From NCBI GenBank assembly GCA_024404655.1, contig JAKSPR010000140.1:1-7331 (forward strand): a DNA stretch of 7,331 nt. Direction: 5' to 3'. Below are positions 7,154 to 7,331 of this stretch, piece after piece. The number at the start of each line of letters is the position of its first letter. The first letter of the stretch is position 1. The DNA is from Clostridia bacterium. GTDB lineage: Bacteria > Bacillota > Clostridia > Oscillospirales > CAG-272. The notes beneath the pieces were generated by a model. The model saw only the letters and a list, made by a program, of their open reading frames with translations, searched no databases and was not told where the DNA came from. A program made the position numbers and the translations under genes.

Positions 7154-7172
7154 CATCATCCGGCGGATGATG
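7154..7172 (-). promoter_or_regulatory. Inverted repeat in the carB leader
   Basis: CATCATCCG (7154-7162) and CGGATGATG (7164-7172) are perfect inverted arms separated by one base, in the middle of the untranslated leader. In RNA this gives a stem of about seven pairs with a small GC-rich loop. In DNA it has the symmetry of an operator. The sequence does not resemble the PyrR-binding loop or a consensus ARG box as I remember them. On the plus strand it is followed, after a gap, by a T6 run, so it could also be a weak terminator in that direction. Confidence 0.5.
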
Positions 7173-7206
7173 TTCCGGGGTGTTTTTTCTTTACCCTTAA
7201 TATGTA

Positions 7207-7235
7207 AGTATACCACAGAATGTATTTTATTTCAA
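7207..7235 (-). promoter_or_regulatory. Sigma-A promoter of carB
   Basis: Reading the minus strand, the -35 box is TTGAAA (7235-7230), followed by a 17-base spacer and a -10 box TATACT (7212-7207). A TGG just before it makes an extended -10. Transcription should start near 7200, giving a leader of about 100 bases before the carB ATG. The presence of its own promoter implies carB is not simply the second gene of a carAB operon here. Confidence 0.8.
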
Positions 7236-7292
7236 TATCTATTTCGAAAAAGTTACGGATATCTGCAAAAAATAGAAATTTTGTTATGGTTC

Positions 7293-7314
7293 GGCCGGGT
7301 TAATGCTCTCGGCC
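7293..7314. other. Small GC-rich inverted repeat upstream of the carB promoter
   Basis: GGCCG (7293-7297) and CGGCC (7310-7314) can pair around a 12-base loop. On the plus strand TGATTCTGTTTT follows, so it could be a weak terminator or the edge of a neighbouring gene's signal. The stem is only 5 pairs. No gene is visible between the carB promoter and the right edge. Confidence 0.3.
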
Positions 7315-7331
7315 TGATTCTGTTTTATCCC

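Noticed and set aside
1..7331. CRISPR arrays, tRNAs, insertion sequences, phage genes, defence or toxin-antitoxin systems
   Set aside because: I looked on both strands and found no spaced direct repeats, cloverleaf-like sequences, transposase or integrase motifs, or small paired toxin-antitoxin genes.

Overview
The window looks like chromosomal DNA from a Gram-positive gut-type clostridium, most likely of the Oscillospiraceae/Ruminococcaceae. The reasons are a base composition near 50% GC, AG-rich ribosome binding sites, sigma-A-type promoters of the extended -10 class, a lipobox lipoprotein, a surface protein ending in a 'PKTAD' sorting-like tail, and a clostridial-looking CarB. The taxonomic placement is inference; no rRNA or other marker gene is present.

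Layout from left to right. (1) Positions 1-834 hold the 3' part of a plus-strand gene for a protein with two four-cysteine zinc ribbons flanking a Tim44-like domain. (2) 41 bases later, at 876-1622, comes a small acidic lipoprotein of unknown function, probably in the same operon, which ends at a rho-independent terminator. (3) The stretch 1623-2060 has no convincing gene; it ends in a strong promoter for the next gene. (4) Positions 2061-2852 encode a secreted protein with a CBM6/CBM35-like beta-sandwich, an acidic Glu/Pro/Ala/Thr stalk and a C-terminal wall- or membrane-anchor-like signal. (5) A very stable hairpin separates it from an inositol-monophosphatase-family enzyme at 2949-3797. (6) A bidirectional hairpin terminator lies between that gene and the convergent carB gene. 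(7) carB (carbamoyl-phosphate synthase large chain, 1073 residues) fills 7100-3879 on the minus strand, with its own promoter and a leader of about 100 bases containing an inverted repeat.

The left half is about the cell envelope (lipoprotein, sorted surface protein, an envelope-type Tim44/zinc-ribbon protein). The right half is housekeeping metabolism (a sugar or inositol phosphate phosphatase and the supplier of carbamoyl phosphate for pyrimidine and arginine synthesis). I see no functional link between the halves. There is no tRNA, rRNA, CRISPR array, insertion sequence, phage gene or toxin-antitoxin pair. The most interesting items are the non-canonical sorting motif, the paired zinc-ribbon/lipoprotein locus, and the carB leader. 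Nothing here makes a strong case for a wholly new biological system.
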